Positions 18,996 through 29,112 are shown, numbered from the stretch's first letter. The stretch is 64,000 nt of DNA from Enterobacter sp. RHBSTW-00994 (GCF_013782625.1 NZ_CP056199.1:3118588-3182587), one strand, 5' to 3'. Notes: generated by a model not told the origin, from the letters alone. Made by a program: numbers and translations.

Positions 18996-19913
18996 TTACT
19001 TCACAAACCCTTGTTGCTTCAGGAAGTCGGCAGCCACTTTTTTGGCATCCAGCCCCTCAACTGCAATGCTGGCATTCAGCTGTTGCAGCGTTTTTTCATC
19101 CAGCTTTTCAAACACGGGCTTGAGCCATTCCGCAATTTCAGGGTTAGCCTTCAGCGTCGCTTCGCGTACCACGGGTGTTGGAGCATAAATCGGCTGAACA
19201 CCTTTCGGATCGGTCAGGGTTTGCAGGCCAAGTGCCGCTACCGGGCCATCCGTTCCGTAAGCCATCGCCGCATTCACACCAGAGATTTGCTGCGCCGCGG
19301 CTTTGATGGTCACCGCGGTATCCCCACCCGCAAGCGACAGCAACTGAGCCTGATCAAGTTTGAAACCATAGGCTTTTTCAAATGCCGGTAACGCATCAGC
19401 GCGTTCGATAAATTCCGCCGACGCGGCAAGTTTAAAATCACCCTTTTCATTCAGATAACGGCTGAGATCTTCAAGCGAGGTAAGTTTGCCCTTTTCGGCA
19501 ATGTCCTTACGAACGGCAATCGTCCAGGTATTGTTGGCCGGAGCAGGCGTCAGCCAGACCAGTTTGTTCTGTTCAGCATCAAGCTTTTTGACTTTTTCGT
19601 AGCCTGCCTGGGCATTTTTCCAGGCCGGATCGTTTTCATCTTTGAAGAAGAATGCACCGTTACCGGTATATTCAGGATAGATATCCAGCTCACCGGATGT
19701 GATCGCCCCGCGTACAACAGGCGTCGTGCCAAGCTGAACTTTGTTGACCGTTTTAACTCCGTGGCTTTCAAGCACCTGCAAAATAATATTGCCGAGCAGT
19801 GCCCCTTCGGTATCAATCTTTGAACCCACTTTGACCGGTTCTGCCGCCTGTAACGGCAGACTCAACGCCGCCAGAATCAGCGCAGAGCCCATAGCCCCTT
19901 TCGCAATTGTCAT
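18996..19913 (-). CDS. osmF: Glycine-betaine-type periplasmic binding protein OsmF (YehZ)
   Basis: 305 residues with a Sec signal peptide (MTIAKGAMGSALILAALSLPLQAA, cleavage near 23). The mature part is an OpuAC/QAT-type fold (VKVGSKIDTEGALLGNIILQVLES, VVRGAITSGELDIYPEYTGNGAFFF). In E. coli this system has low affinity for glycine betaine and is induced through RpoS by osmotic stress. First gene of osmF-yehYXW. Confidence 0.95.
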   Translation of the reverse strand: MTIAKGAMGSALILAALSLPLQAAEPVKVGSKIDTEGALLGNIILQVLESHGVKTVNKVQLGTTPVVRGAITSGELDIYPEYTGNGAFFFKDENDPAWKNAQAGYEKVKKLDAEQNKLVWLTPAPANNTWTIAVRKDIAEKGKLTSLEDLSRYLNEKGDFKLAASAEFIERADALPAFEKAYGFKLDQAQLLSLAGGDTAVTIKAAAQQISGVNAAMAYGTDGPVAALGLQTLTDPKGVQPIYAPTPVVREATLKANPEIAEWLKPVFEKLDEKTLQQLNASIAVEGLDAKKVAADFLKQQGFVK

Positions 19914-20021
19914 TCTGCTTTCCTCATTTTTTTGCGCCCTTTTCAGGGGCTTGAGAGAAAAGCGTAGTTTAAAAAGGAGGAATTAACCGCTGAAATGCGA
20001 TTTTTGCATCAGGTAAGCGGT

Positions 20022-20041
20022 CTCCCCCATAACAGGGGGAG
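20022..20041. terminator. Hairpin downstream of bglX
   Basis: CTCCCCC pairs with GGGGGAG around a 6-nt loop, 16 nt beyond the bglX stop. No U-run follows, so terminator function is uncertain. Confidence 0.4.
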
Positions 20042-20057
20042 GCCGGAGGGAAGGATG

Positions 20058-22355
20058 TTACAGCAGTTCGAACTCGCTTTTATTCACCCGGGCAGAATCC
20101 ACGCCGATAAAGACGTTAAACTTGCCTGGTTCAGCATCATACTTCATCTGCTGGTTCCAGAACTTCAGTGCATCAATGTCGATCGGGAAGCTGACCGTTT
20201 TGGTTTCACCCGGTTTCAGATCCACTTTCTCAAAACCACGCAACTGTTTCACCGGGCGGCTCATGGACGCAGTGACATCCTGCAAATACAGCTGAATAAC
20301 CGTTGCGCCTTCACGCTTACCGGTATTGGTTACTTCAACACTGGCCGTGACCTTGCCATCACGTTTCATTGAGGCCGCAGACATTTTCACGTCAGAGACC
20401 GTGAACGTGGTGTAGCTCAGGCCGTAGCCAAACGGATAAAGCGGGCCATTGGCCTCATCGAAGTAACGTGAAGTGTATTTGTTCGGTTTGTCGGCGTTAT
20501 ACGGACGGCCAGTATTCAGGTGGCTGTAGTAAACCGGGATCTGCCCGACAGAGCGCGGGAAGGACATCGGCAGCTTACCTGACGGGTTGTAATCACCAAA
20601 CAGCACGTCAGCAATGGCGTTACCGCCTTCCGTACCGGCGAACCAGGTTTCCAGAATCGCATCAGCCTGTTGGTCTTCTTTCACCAGGGCCAGAGGACGG
20701 CCGTTCATCAACACCAGCACCAGAGGTTTTCCGGTAGCTTTCAGTGCGGCAATCAGGTCACGCTGGCTTTGCGGAATGGTAATGTCGGTGCGGCTGGAGG
20801 CTTCGTGGGCCATGCCCTGCGCTTCCCCGACCACAGCCACCACCACATCAGACTGCTTCGCTGCGTTAACCGCTTCGTCGATCATCTCTTTTGACGAGCG
20901 AGGATCAACGTTCACCGCCTCTTCATACTGGTTCAGGAAGGTCACGATGTCTTTGTCATTGGTGACGTTCGCACCTTTGGCGTAGATCACTTTGCCCTTG
21001 TCGCCGACAGCATTTTTAATACCGGTCAACACGGTTATAGACTGATCGGCCACTCCTGCTGCAGACCAGCTCCCCATGACGTCACGCTTGCTGTCCGCCA
21101 GCGGCCCCACAACAGCCACCGTCGCTGACTTGTTCAACGGCAGGGTTTCAAGACGGTTTTTCAGCAGCACCAGGCTTTCACGCGCCACTTCACGGGCGTC
21201 CTTACGGTGCAGACGGCTTTCAGCGTTAGTATCCACCGGATCAGAATCTTTCGGTCCAAGATGGCTATACGGATCGTTAAACAGCCCCATGTCATATTTC
21301 ACGTTCAGCACATGACGGGTGGCATCGTCCAGCTCCGCCATGGTCACCTTGCCGCTCTTCACAAGACCTGGCAGATATTTGCTGTAATACTCGTCGCTCA
21401 TGCTCATGTTGATACCCGACTTGAGCGCCACGCGCACCGCGTCTTCCGGGTCAGAAGCCACGCCGTGTTTAATTAACTCTTTGATTGCACCGTGGTCAGA
21501 AACAGTAATGCCTTTAAAGCCCCACTGATCGCGCAGAACATCTTTCAGCAACCACGCATCAGAAGTGGCTGGCGTACCGTTCAGCGAGTTCAGCGCCACC
21601 ATAACTGCACCGCTGCCGGCATCCAGACCGGCTTTGTACGGAGGCATGTAGTCGTTGAACAGGCGCTGCGGGCTCATATCGACGGTGTTGTACTCTTTCC
21701 CGCCTTCTACCGCACCATAGGCCGCGAAGTGTTTGACGCTGGTCATGACAGAATAGCGGTCGGCCGGGCTTTTCCCCTGCATCGCTTCAACCATGGTTTT
21801 CCCCATGGTTGCCGTTAAATAGGTATCTTCGCCAAAGCCTTCAGAGGCACGGCCCCAGCGCGGATCACGGGAAACATCCACCATCGGAGCCCAGGTCATA
21901 TTCAGACCATCATCCGCCGCTTCATAGGCGGAAACGCGTCCCACGGTTTTGACCGCATCGAGGTTAAAGGAGGAGGCTAAACCGAGGCTAATCGGGAAAA
22001 CAGTGCGTTGTCCATGCAGCACGTCATAGGCAAAGAACAGTGGGATCTTCAAACGACTGAGATCCATCACCTGATCCTGCATCTTCCGAATATCCTCGCG
22101 GGTGACGGTATTAAAGATCGCACCAACCTGGCTACCTTTAATCATCTCGCGGATGGCCTCTTTCGGGTTATCCGGGCCGACGCTGATAAGACGGAGCTGA
22201 CCGATTTTCTCATCAACCGTCATCTTCTTGAGCAATTCCGTGACAAAGGCGTCCCGGGCTTCAGGCGTGAGGGGATGATTGCCAAACAGATCATCTGCCA
22301 GTGCAGGTTGCAGCGCCAGGCTGACGGCAACACCTACAGAACAAAGCCATTTCAT
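20058..22355 (-). CDS. bglX: Periplasmic beta-glucosidase BglX (GH3)
   Basis: 765 residues with a signal peptide (cleavage after ALA, residue 20). GH3 N-terminal barrel features are KHFAAYG (208-214) and the nucleophile Asp287 in GITVSDHG. A GH3 C-terminal domain and a fibronectin III-like domain (about 670-760, VTNTGKREGATVIQLYLQD) complete it. It hydrolyses short beta-glucosides in the periplasm. The PTS-based bgl operon 7 kb away acts on phosphorylated substrates in the cytoplasm, so the two are complementary. Divergent from dld. Confidence 0.96.
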   Translation of the reverse strand: MKWLCSVGVAVSLALQPALADDLFGNHPLTPEARDAFVTELLKKMTVDEKIGQLRLISVGPDNPKEAIREMIKGSQVGAIFNTVTREDIRKMQDQVMDLSRLKIPLFFAYDVLHGQRTVFPISLGLASSFNLDAVKTVGRVSAYEAADDGLNMTWAPMVDVSRDPRWGRASEGFGEDTYLTATMGKTMVEAMQGKSPADRYSVMTSVKHFAAYGAVEGGKEYNTVDMSPQRLFNDYMPPYKAGLDAGSGAVMVALNSLNGTPATSDAWLLKDVLRDQWGFKGITVSDHGAIKELIKHGVASDPEDAVRVALKSGINMSMSDEYYSKYLPGLVKSGKVTMAELDDATRHVLNVKYDMGLFNDPYSHLGPKDSDPVDTNAESRLHRKDAREVARESLVLLKNRLETLPLNKSATVAVVGPLADSKRDVMGSWSAAGVADQSITVLTGIKNAVGDKGKVIYAKGANVTNDKDIVTFLNQYEEAVNVDPRSSKEMIDEAVNAAKQSDVVVAVVGEAQGMAHEASSRTDITIPQSQRDLIAALKATGKPLVLVLMNGRPLALVKEDQQADAILETWFAGTEGGNAIADVLFGDYNPSGKLPMSFPRSVGQIPVYYSHLNTGRPYNADKPNKYTSRYFDEANGPLYPFGYGLSYTTFTVSDVKMSAASMKRDGKVTASVEVTNTGKREGATVIQLYLQDVTASMSRPVKQLRGFEKVDLKPGETKTVSFPIDIDALKFWNQQMKYDAEPGKFNVFIGVDSARVNKSEFELL

Positions 22356-22544
22356 GTTGTTTTACTCTCTCATCAATAACCGCCGGAAGATCTCGGCCAA
22401 ACCGTGCGAAAAGCGCAGTGTGCCACAAACCCTTTGTACCTTGCAGGGTTATTCTCTGATTTTTCTCGTGAATACTCGACCGCTTAACAGTTAATCGCGC
22501 TATGCTTTACAGCGAGAAATTTGCCCCACCACAAGGAGTGGAAG

Positions 22545-24311
22545 ATGTCTTCTGTTCGAACTCACGATAACAATGCATTCATTAACGAACTGTCGCGCCT
22601 GGTTGGTCACTCTCACCTGCTAACTGACCCGGCCAAAACGGCACGCTATCGCAAGGGTTTTCGTTCCGGCCAGGGCGATGCGCTGGCCGTTGTTTTCCCC
22701 GGCACGCTGCTGGAACTGTGGCGCGTACTGAGCGCTTGCGTCGCTGCCGATAAAATTATTTTAATGCAGGCCGCCAATACCGGTCTGACCGAAGGTTCGA
22801 CCCCAAGCGGCAACGATTATGACCGTGATATCGTCATCATCAGCACCCTGCGGCTCGATAAACTTCACCTGCTGGATAAAGGCGAGCAGGTGCTTGCCTA
22901 CCCTGGCACAACGCTCTATTCCCTTGAAAAAGCGCTCAAGCCGTTTGGTCGTGAACCACATTCGGTGATCGGTTCATCCTGCATTGGCGCCTCCGTGGTC
23001 GGCGGGATCTGTAATAACTCCGGGGGGTCGCTGGTACAACGTGGCCCGGCTTATACCGAGATGTCACTCTTCGCCCGTATCGACGAAAACGGCAAGCTCC
23101 GTCTGGTGAACCACCTGGGGATTGAGTTGGGCGACACGCCTGAACAGATCCTGAGTAAACTGGATGATGACCGCGTGAAGGATGAAGATGTTCTGCATGA
23201 TGGCCGTCATGCTCACGATCATGATTATGTGACCCGGGTACGTGACATCGACGCTGACACGCCTGCACGCTATAACGCTGACCCGGATCGCCTGTTTGAG
23301 TCTTCAGGATGTGCCGGAAAACTGGCGGTGTTTGCCGTTCGTCTGGATACATTCCCGGCAGAAAAAAACCAACAGGTGTTCTATATCGGGACCAACCAGC
23401 CTGAGGTTCTGACCGAGATTCGTCGTCATATTTTGGGGAAATTCACCCACTTGCCGGTGGCCGGTGAGTATATGCACCGGGATATTTACGATATTGCCGA
23501 ACGCTATGGCAAAGATACCTTCCTGATGATCGACAAACTCGGCACAGACAAAATGCCGTTCTTCTTTACGATGAAAGGCCGTACCGACGCGATGCTGGAC
23601 AAAGTCTCGCTCTTTAAGCCGCACTTTACCGACCGCTTTATGCAGAAACTGGGGACTGTCTTCCCGGCACATTTACCGACGCGGATGAAAAGCTGGCGGG
23701 ATAAATACGAGCACCATCTGCTGCTGAAAATGGCGGGCGACGGAATTACCGAAGCGCAGGCCTGGCTCAGCGAATTCTTCAAAACGGCAGAAGGCGACTT
23801 CTTTGCCTGTACACCTGAAGAGGGCAGCAAAGCCTTTTTACATCGTTTTGCGGCGGCTGGCGCAGCCATCCGTTATCAGGCCGTCCATTCTGATGAGGTT
23901 GAAGATATTCTGGCACTGGATATTGCTCTGCGACGCAACGATACCGAATGGTTTGAACATCTGCCGCCGGAAATCGACAGCAAACTGGTACATAAACTCT
24001 ATTATGGCCACTTTATGTGTTATGTCTTCCACCAGGATTACATCGTCAAAAAAGGGGTCGATGCGCATGCGCTGAAAGAGCAAATGTTGACGCTACTGCA
24101 GGAACGTGGTGCGCAATACCCGGCCGAACATAACGTCGGACATCTGTATAAAGCACCCGAAACGCTTAAGCGTTTTTATCGTGAGAATGACCCTACAAAC
24201 AGTATGAACCCCGGAATTGGTAAGACGACACGGCATAAATACTGGAAAGAGCGTGAAGAAGCAGAGCAGAGTGATACGCAAGCTGCTGATCAAACTGTAA
24301 AGCCACACTGA
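22545..24311 (+). CDS. dld: Quinone-dependent D-lactate dehydrogenase
   Basis: A membrane-associated FAD enzyme oxidising D-lactate to pyruvate and feeding the quinone pool. The product is 588 residues from ATG 22545 after AAGGAG; E. coli Dld is 571, and the extra residues are a charged C-terminal tail (EREEAEQSDTQAADQTVKPH). The FAD-binding PCMH domain is N-terminal (GREPHSVIGSSCIGASVVGG around 143-165). A membrane-binding and cap region follows with the conserved HNVGHLYKAPE near the end. Next is a palindromic hairpin. Confidence 0.96.
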   Translation: MSSVRTHDNNAFINELSRLVGHSHLLTDPAKTARYRKGFRSGQGDALAVVFPGTLLELWRVLSACVAADKIILMQAANTGLTEGSTPSGNDYDRDIVIISTLRLDKLHLLDKGEQVLAYPGTTLYSLEKALKPFGREPHSVIGSSCIGASVVGGICNNSGGSLVQRGPAYTEMSLFARIDENGKLRLVNHLGIELGDTPEQILSKLDDDRVKDEDVLHDGRHAHDHDYVTRVRDIDADTPARYNADPDRLFESSGCAGKLAVFAVRLDTFPAEKNQQVFYIGTNQPEVLTEIRRHILGKFTHLPVAGEYMHRDIYDIAERYGKDTFLMIDKLGTDKMPFFFTMKGRTDAMLDKVSLFKPHFTDRFMQKLGTVFPAHLPTRMKSWRDKYEHHLLLKMAGDGITEAQAWLSEFFKTAEGDFFACTPEEGSKAFLHRFAAAGAAIRYQAVHSDEVEDILALDIALRRNDTEWFEHLPPEIDSKLVHKLYYGHFMCYVFHQDYIVKKGVDAHALKEQMLTLLQERGAQYPAEHNVGHLYKAPETLKRFYRENDPTNSMNPGIGKTTRHKYWKEREEAEQSDTQAADQTVKPH

Positions 24312-24357
24312 AGCCATTGTTAAGCCCTCGTCAATCGTACTAGAGTAGTGCCATGTT

Positions 24358-24379
24358 GCCGGAGAAACGTTTCTCCGGC
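24358..24379 (+). terminator. Palindromic hairpin after dld
   Basis: A perfect 22-nt palindrome (arms GCCGGAGAAAC / GTTTCTCCGGC) followed by TTTCC. It can act as a dld terminator; it also lies in the leader of the next gene, 27 nt before the GNAT start. Confidence 0.65.
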
Positions 24380-24405
24380 TTTCCATGACGAGGAGCAAGC
24401 ACATC

Positions 24406-24960
24406 ATGTCGGCTGTTGATATTTTATCCGAAACCGAAGTTGAAGTGCGCGATGCCCTGCCAGACGACGTACATGCCATCGCGGCAATTTACGCCTGGCA
24501 TGTTCTTAATGGACGCGCGTCGTTCGAAGAAATTCCCCCTACGATCGATGAAATGCGCCTGCGTATGAAAAAGGTCGCCGATAACGGTTTGCCCTGGCTG
24601 GTCGCCCTTTATCGGGGCATCGTTGTTGGATATTGCTACGCCACTCTGTACCGACCTCGCCCTGCCTACCGTTATACCCTTGAAGAGTCTATCTACGTGG
24701 ATGCCAGTACAACCGGGAAAGGGTTCGGCTCCGCGCTTATGGACACATTAATTGAACGTTGCGAACAAGGGCAATGGCGGCAAATCATCGCCATTGTCGG
24801 TGACGGGAATAACAATGCGGGTTCCTTGCGGCTGCATAAGAAGCATGGTTTTGAGGTGGTGGGTCAGTTGCGCAGTGTAGGCTATAAAAAAGGTGACTGG
24901 CGGGATACGGTCATCATGCAGCGTCCACTCAATGATGGCGACTGGACGCTGCCGGAATAA
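24406..24960 (+). CDS. GNAT acetyltransferase, phosphinothricin/MnaT-like
   Basis: 184 residues from ATG 24406, preceded by AGGAG at 24391-24395; an upstream ATG at 24385 lacks a ribosome binding site. The order VEVRDALPDDVHAIAAIYAWHV, SFEEIPPT, the central PWLVALYRGIVVGYCYATLYRPR, and SIYVDASTTGKGFGSALMDTLIE with the acetyl-CoA loop is that of the Pat/MnaT (YncA) group. These acetylate amino-acid analogues such as methionine sulfone and phosphinothricin. The true substrate is not shown. Followed by its own terminator. Confidence 0.88.
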   Translation: MSAVDILSETEVEVRDALPDDVHAIAAIYAWHVLNGRASFEEIPPTIDEMRLRMKKVADNGLPWLVALYRGIVVGYCYATLYRPRPAYRYTLEESIYVDASTTGKGFGSALMDTLIERCEQGQWRQIIAIVGDGNNNAGSLRLHKKHGFEVVGQLRSVGYKKGDWRDTVIMQRPLNDGDWTLPE

Positions 24961-24965
24961 AATGC

Positions 24966-24992
24966 AAAACGGTAACATTCGTTACCGTTTTT
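24966..24992 (+). terminator. Rho-independent terminator after the GNAT gene
   Basis: AAAACGGTAAC and GTTACCGTTTTT form a near-perfect stem around a 4-nt loop, ending in T-run. The symmetric A-run lets it also serve the convergent pbpG. A second small hairpin (CTCTCCC gt GGGAGAG, 25005-25020) follows. Confidence 0.85.
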
Positions 24993-25041
24993 AATGTTTT
25001 CTCCCTCTCCCGTGGGAGAGAGCATTAGCCCGCGCAGACCA

Positions 25042-25962
25042 TCAGTCGTTTTGCGCAGTCGCCATCTGTTCAGCTTTTTGCTTTTTATAACTCAACGCTG
25101 CTGCCGGAACAGGCTGGACTTTCCCGGTCTCAATCCAGGTACGCAGACGACTGGCGTCAGCAAAGTGCGTGTATTTGCCAAACGCATCCATCACGACCAG
25201 CGCCACTGGCTTACCGTTAAACACGGTACGCATCACCAGACAGTGCCCTGCCGCATTGGTAAACCCGGTTTTGGTTAACTGAATATTCCAGTTATCGCGA
25301 TACACCAGATGGTTAGTGTTGCGGAACGGCAGTGTATACGCCGGGTTCGCAAAGGTCGCCATCTCTTCTCGCGTCGTACTGAGCTGACCAATAAGCGGAT
25401 ATTGCTTGCTGGCAATCAGCAGTTTGGTCAAATCACGCGCCGTGGAGACGTTATGAATCGACAGGCCAGTGGGTTCCACGTAGTGAGTATTCGTCATGCC
25501 CAGGGATTTAGCTTTTGCATTCATGGCACGAATAAACGCGTCATATCCGCCAGGGTAGTGGTGTGCAAGGCTTGCAGCCGCACGGTTTTCTGACGACATC
25601 AGCGCCAACAGCAGCATATTTTTACGGCTGATTTCGCTGTTCAGACGTACACGAGAGTATATCCCCTTCATTTCCGGCGTCTGGCTGATATCAACTTTCA
25701 GTTTTTCATCCAGCGGCAGTCGCGCATCAAGCACCACCATCGCGGTCATTAATTTGGTAATAGAAGCGATGGGACGCACCAGATCCGGGTGGCTGGCGTA
25801 GATCACCTGGTTGGTGTTCAGATCGACAATCATCGCGCTGCCGGAGGCAATTTCCGGTTGGGCAGCGGTGGTCACAGCGGGCGTTTTGGCAATCGCTGGC
25901 GCGGCAACAGGCGTACCCAGGATCAGCGCAAGGCTAAGTAAAGAAACTCGGAATTTCAGCAT
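25042..25962 (-). CDS. pbpG: D-alanyl-D-alanine endopeptidase PBP7
   Basis: 306 residues, signal peptide cleaved after the AIA region near 25. The three serine-hydrolase motifs are present: Ser67-I-T-Lys70, Ser124-E-N126 and Lys231-T-G233. PBP7 cuts DD cross-links in peptidoglycan in the periplasm. Located next to dld and yohC as in E. coli. Confidence 0.96.
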   Translation of the reverse strand: MLKFRVSLLSLALILGTPVAAPAIAKTPAVTTAAQPEIASGSAMIVDLNTNQVIYASHPDLVRPIASITKLMTAMVVLDARLPLDEKLKVDISQTPEMKGIYSRVRLNSEISRKNMLLLALMSSENRAAASLAHHYPGGYDAFIRAMNAKAKSLGMTNTHYVEPTGLSIHNVSTARDLTKLLIASKQYPLIGQLSTTREEMATFANPAYTLPFRNTNHLVYRDNWNIQLTKTGFTNAAGHCLVMRTVFNGKPVALVVMDAFGKYTHFADASRLRTWIETGKVQPVPAAALSYKKQKAEQMATAQND

Positions 25963-26092
25963 GGTGAGGCTTCTGATAATTATTCACGCACGTAATGACG
26001 TACACCGCCTGTGTTGACGAATACACACAGGCTGGCAACGGCATAATAGCGATGACCGTGCCATGCCGCCAGCGAAGAATCGTGAACAGATG

Positions 26093-26124
26093 CTGCATTG
26101 CTGGCATTTACGCCAGCAATGCAG
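26093..26124. terminator. Strong hairpin between yohC and pbpG
   Basis: A perfect 13-bp stem (CTGCATTGCTGGC / GCCAGCAATGCAG) with a 6-nt loop, 6 nt beyond the yohC stop. No U-run on either side, so it may protect the yohC mRNA end or stop transcription weakly. Confidence 0.5.
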
Positions 26125-26129
26125 TGAGC

Positions 26130-26717
26130 TTAGAAGAGACGGTATCCATAACCCCAAAGAATAACCGTCAGTGCCAGTAACGCCTCCAGGACCAGCACAC
26201 CAATAGCAAGTGTTGAGCTGGAGAAGCTCAGGCCCTCTTCTTTATTGATATTCAGGAAGGTTGGAACCCCCAGATACAGCAGATAACCTGTGTAAAAGAG
26301 AGCCACAGTACCGATCAGCGCGCACAACCAGACCAGTGGATAGAGCGCAACAATGCCGCTTAAGAACAGCGGTGTCGCAACATATCCGGCAAAGACCATA
26401 CAATGCGCCAGCGACGGGCGTTGAGGATAGTTACGTGCCATCCAGTGAATGACGCGTCCCATGACTGCGACTCCCGCCAGCATCAAACCGTAAAACAGGA
26501 TGGCAAGGTATAACCCGGTAAACCAGGAGAGCTGGACAACAGTACCATCACCGAAATTCCAGCCGATTTGTGTTGTTCCAATAAATGCGCAGATCACCGG
26601 TACAGCCGCCATGAGCAATACATGGTGTGTATAGTGATGCGCGACCGTTTCATTCTCGCCTCTGATCACATGCATTTCACGATCGGGATGGGAGAACAGC
26701 CCCCAGACATGGTTCAT
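26130..26717 (-). CDS. yohC: Yip1-domain inner membrane protein YohC
   Basis: 195 residues from ATG 26717 with GGGGG upstream, the E. coli length. The frame is open to 26816, but that extension is not family-like. It has five or so membrane spans and the Yip1-type HYTHHVLLMAAVPVICAFIG segment and PLFLSGIVALYPLVWLCALIG. No known biochemical activity. Confidence 0.92.
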   Translation of the reverse strand: MNHVWGLFSHPDREMHVIRGENETVAHHYTHHVLLMAAVPVICAFIGTTQIGWNFGDGTVVQLSWFTGLYLAILFYGLMLAGVAVMGRVIHWMARNYPQRPSLAHCMVFAGYVATPLFLSGIVALYPLVWLCALIGTVALFYTGYLLYLGVPTFLNINKEEGLSFSSSTLAIGVLVLEALLALTVILWGYGYRLF

Positions 26718-26889
26718 AACGCCCCCTTGTTGTCGGCCCGTCAGCGATACTTCAAGTATAATGCAGCTTTTGATTATTTTATGAACAACACTAAAAATGC
26801 CGATCGGGTAAATCACCGTGATTGCGCCATTATTGATTCATGGGGTATATGATTAATGCAGGTACGCACAGGGAGACTACGCTGAGTTT

Positions 26890-27456
26890 ATGGATATCAA
26901 TGGTCTGATTGAACAATATGGGTACGCCGCATTAGTGATAGGCAGCGTGGCAGAAGGCGAAACCATCACCCTGCTTGGCGGTGTGGCGGCACATCAGGGA
27001 TTGCTTCGCTTCCCCCTGGTGGTTGCGGCCGTGGCGTTAGGTGGGATGATTGGTGACCAGTTGCTCTACTTTTTAGGTCTGCGCTTTGGGCCGACACTTC
27101 TGCGACGCTTCTCGAAGCATCGAAAGAAAGTTCGTCGCGCCCAGCAGTTGATCCAGCGCCATCCTTACCTGTTTGTGATCGGAACGCGCTTTATGTACGG
27201 CTTTAGGATTATCGGGCCATTACTCATTGGCGCGAGTCGTTTACCCCCTCATATTTTCCTGCCCTTAAATATTCTGGGTGCAATCGCCTGGGCGTTGATC
27301 TTCACAACACTTGGCTATGTTGGTGGCGAAGTGATTGGCCCATGGCTACACAATCTCGATCAGCATGTTAAGCACTGGGCCTGGTTGATTCTGGTGGTTG
27401 TCCTGGTGATTGTCGTCCGGTTGTGGCTAAAACACCGAGAACAGAAGCGGGAGTAA
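26890..27456 (+). CDS. yohD: DedA-family membrane protein YohD
   Basis: 188 residues. DedA signatures are the acidic E-G-E near residue 22-24 (VAEGETITLLGG), GGMIGDQLLYFLGLRFGPTLL, and the Arg-rich FVIGTRFMYGFRIIGPLLIGASRL. DedA proteins act in undecaprenyl-phosphate or phospholipid translocation and proton-motive-force homeostasis; this paralog's exact role is not defined. Divergent from yohC. Confidence 0.93.
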   Translation: MDINGLIEQYGYAALVIGSVAEGETITLLGGVAAHQGLLRFPLVVAAVALGGMIGDQLLYFLGLRFGPTLLRRFSKHRKKVRRAQQLIQRHPYLFVIGTRFMYGFRIIGPLLIGASRLPPHIFLPLNILGAIAWALIFTTLGYVGGEVIGPWLHNLDQHVKHWAWLILVVVLVIVVRLWLKHREQKRE

Positions 27457-27478
27457 GCGCCCTCTCCCGGCAAAAAAC

Positions 27479-28897
27479 TCACCCTGGGTGATACCCCCCT
27501 CCCAGGGCTGACGTGAGCTGAAGCGTGGCATCCACGTATTGTCCTTGCAACATCAGGCCGGCAATCTCTTCCTGCAACGCAGGAATTTTCGCTTCACTGA
27601 CACGGGAGCCTGCAATCAACCCGGCGCTGAACCGCGCCTGCGCAAGGTTGACAACCCTGGCGGCATCCTGTTCTACGTGTCGCTGTTGCTGGTTTTTAGT
27701 GACCAGGGTTTCCACTTCACTTGCCGTACGCGTGACCTGGTTCACCGCCTCTACAACGGCTTTGTTGTAATCGGCAATTGTCAGGTTGCTTTGCGCCTGC
27801 GCAATATCGAGCGCGGCGTTCAGACGACCGCTATCAAAAATAGGTAGCGAGACCCCTGCCGTGACGCCCATTTGTTGCGCCGAATGGCGGAACAGATCGC
27901 TCAGATGTAAAGCATCTTGCTGTAAAAACGCCATCAGGTTGAAATCCGGATAGAATGCCGCTTTCGCGGCGTCAACGTTGCTCATCGAGGCTGCAATATA
28001 CCAGTGCGCTTCCTGAAGATCGGGACGGCGCGCCAACAGTTCATAACGTAACGTGGACGGTAAAGAGGCTTCAACTCCCGGTAAATCATGGCGAGACAGC
28101 CTGACCGGTGAGGTGTTGGTCAACGCCTGTAACCGCGCTTCAATCCCCTTCATTGTGCCAGTCACTTCCGCAATACGTGCCTCGGTTTTACTGGCATTAA
28201 TATCGGTCTCAATCCCTTCTACCGACGAGGTGATCCCGTGCTGATAAAGCTCGTTATCCGCTGCAATCAGGGTATTTTGCTCCTGCCTGATGGCCGTCAG
28301 CACAGTGCCAATCGCAGCCTGAGTCTGCCACTTCCAGTAAAGCCGGGCCACGCTGGTGGCAAGCAACTGGCGGGTTTGTTCCAGCTCCGCTTTTTGCGCA
28401 TTGACCTTACCGATACGCGCCTCAACGCGTGCGCGATTTTTCCCCCACAGATCCAGATCCCAGCCCGCCGTCACGCCAAAGGTCCCGTTGGTGTACCAGG
28501 GGCCCGTCGTTCCCGCTGCGGGATCAGTGAGCGCAAATGGCCCCATCAGCCCCTCTGCCGACATTTTTTGCCGTTCCACATCTGCGGAGAAGTCGATCTG
28601 CGGCCCATCGGCAGCCATCGTGGCTTTAGCCTGAGCTTCTGCCAGCGTAATACGCTGACGAGCGATATGCATATCCGGCGCATCATCGAGCGCCTTTACA
28701 ATCAGCCCCGTCAACTGAGGATCGTGGTAATCCTTCCACCACTCACTTTTCGGCCAGTCTTTATGGCTCAGTGAAGTACTAACCTCTGTGACAACGGACT
28801 GTATCTTTTCAGGCGATACGGAAGGATGTTCCGGCGCACAGGCTGCGAGAATTAAAACCAGTGGAGCACTCAGAGATAAAGTCAGAGAACGTTTCAT
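27479..28897 (-). CDS. mdtQ: Outer membrane efflux lipoprotein MdtQ (TolC/NodT family), intact
   Basis: 472 residues from ATG 28897; a further ATG at 28909 would extend by four. Lipoprotein signal with lipobox LAAC; the next residues are APEHP. Two OEP domains (about 45-250 and 265-465) carry the usual AEAQAKATMAADGPQIDF and ARRPDLQEAHWYIAASMSNVDAAKAAFYPDF motifs. It would form a tripartite efflux outer channel, but no periplasmic adaptor or pump gene is adjacent. In E. coli K-12 I recall the locus as a pseudogene; here the frame is continuous. Confidence 0.93.
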   Translation of the reverse strand: MKRSLTLSLSAPLVLILAACAPEHPSVSPEKIQSVVTEVSTSLSHKDWPKSEWWKDYHDPQLTGLIVKALDDAPDMHIARQRITLAEAQAKATMAADGPQIDFSADVERQKMSAEGLMGPFALTDPAAGTTGPWYTNGTFGVTAGWDLDLWGKNRARVEARIGKVNAQKAELEQTRQLLATSVARLYWKWQTQAAIGTVLTAIRQEQNTLIAADNELYQHGITSSVEGIETDINASKTEARIAEVTGTMKGIEARLQALTNTSPVRLSRHDLPGVEASLPSTLRYELLARRPDLQEAHWYIAASMSNVDAAKAAFYPDFNLMAFLQQDALHLSDLFRHSAQQMGVTAGVSLPIFDSGRLNAALDIAQAQSNLTIADYNKAVVEAVNQVTRTASEVETLVTKNQQQRHVEQDAARVVNLAQARFSAGLIAGSRVSEAKIPALQEEIAGLMLQGQYVDATLQLTSALGGGYHPG

Positions 28898-29112
28898 TAC
28901 GCCATTCACTCAAAAAATAAAGGCGCAAATTACGCTTAATACCTCTCTTTTTTTTAGTCATCGGTGGCAATCCACATATTGTCATATCTCTTTATATTCA
29001 GAAAAACATTCACCTTTAAAATTAATAAATTAAATACATTCACTTCAATTATGAATTCTATCCGCAAGGGGCTGCTACACTTAATGACGAGAGACAGACG
29101 CAGGAGAGGCGA

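Noticed and set aside
25005..25020. CTCTCCC/GGGAGAG hairpin as a REP element
   Set aside because: Too short to call; I could not confirm repeated copies in the window.
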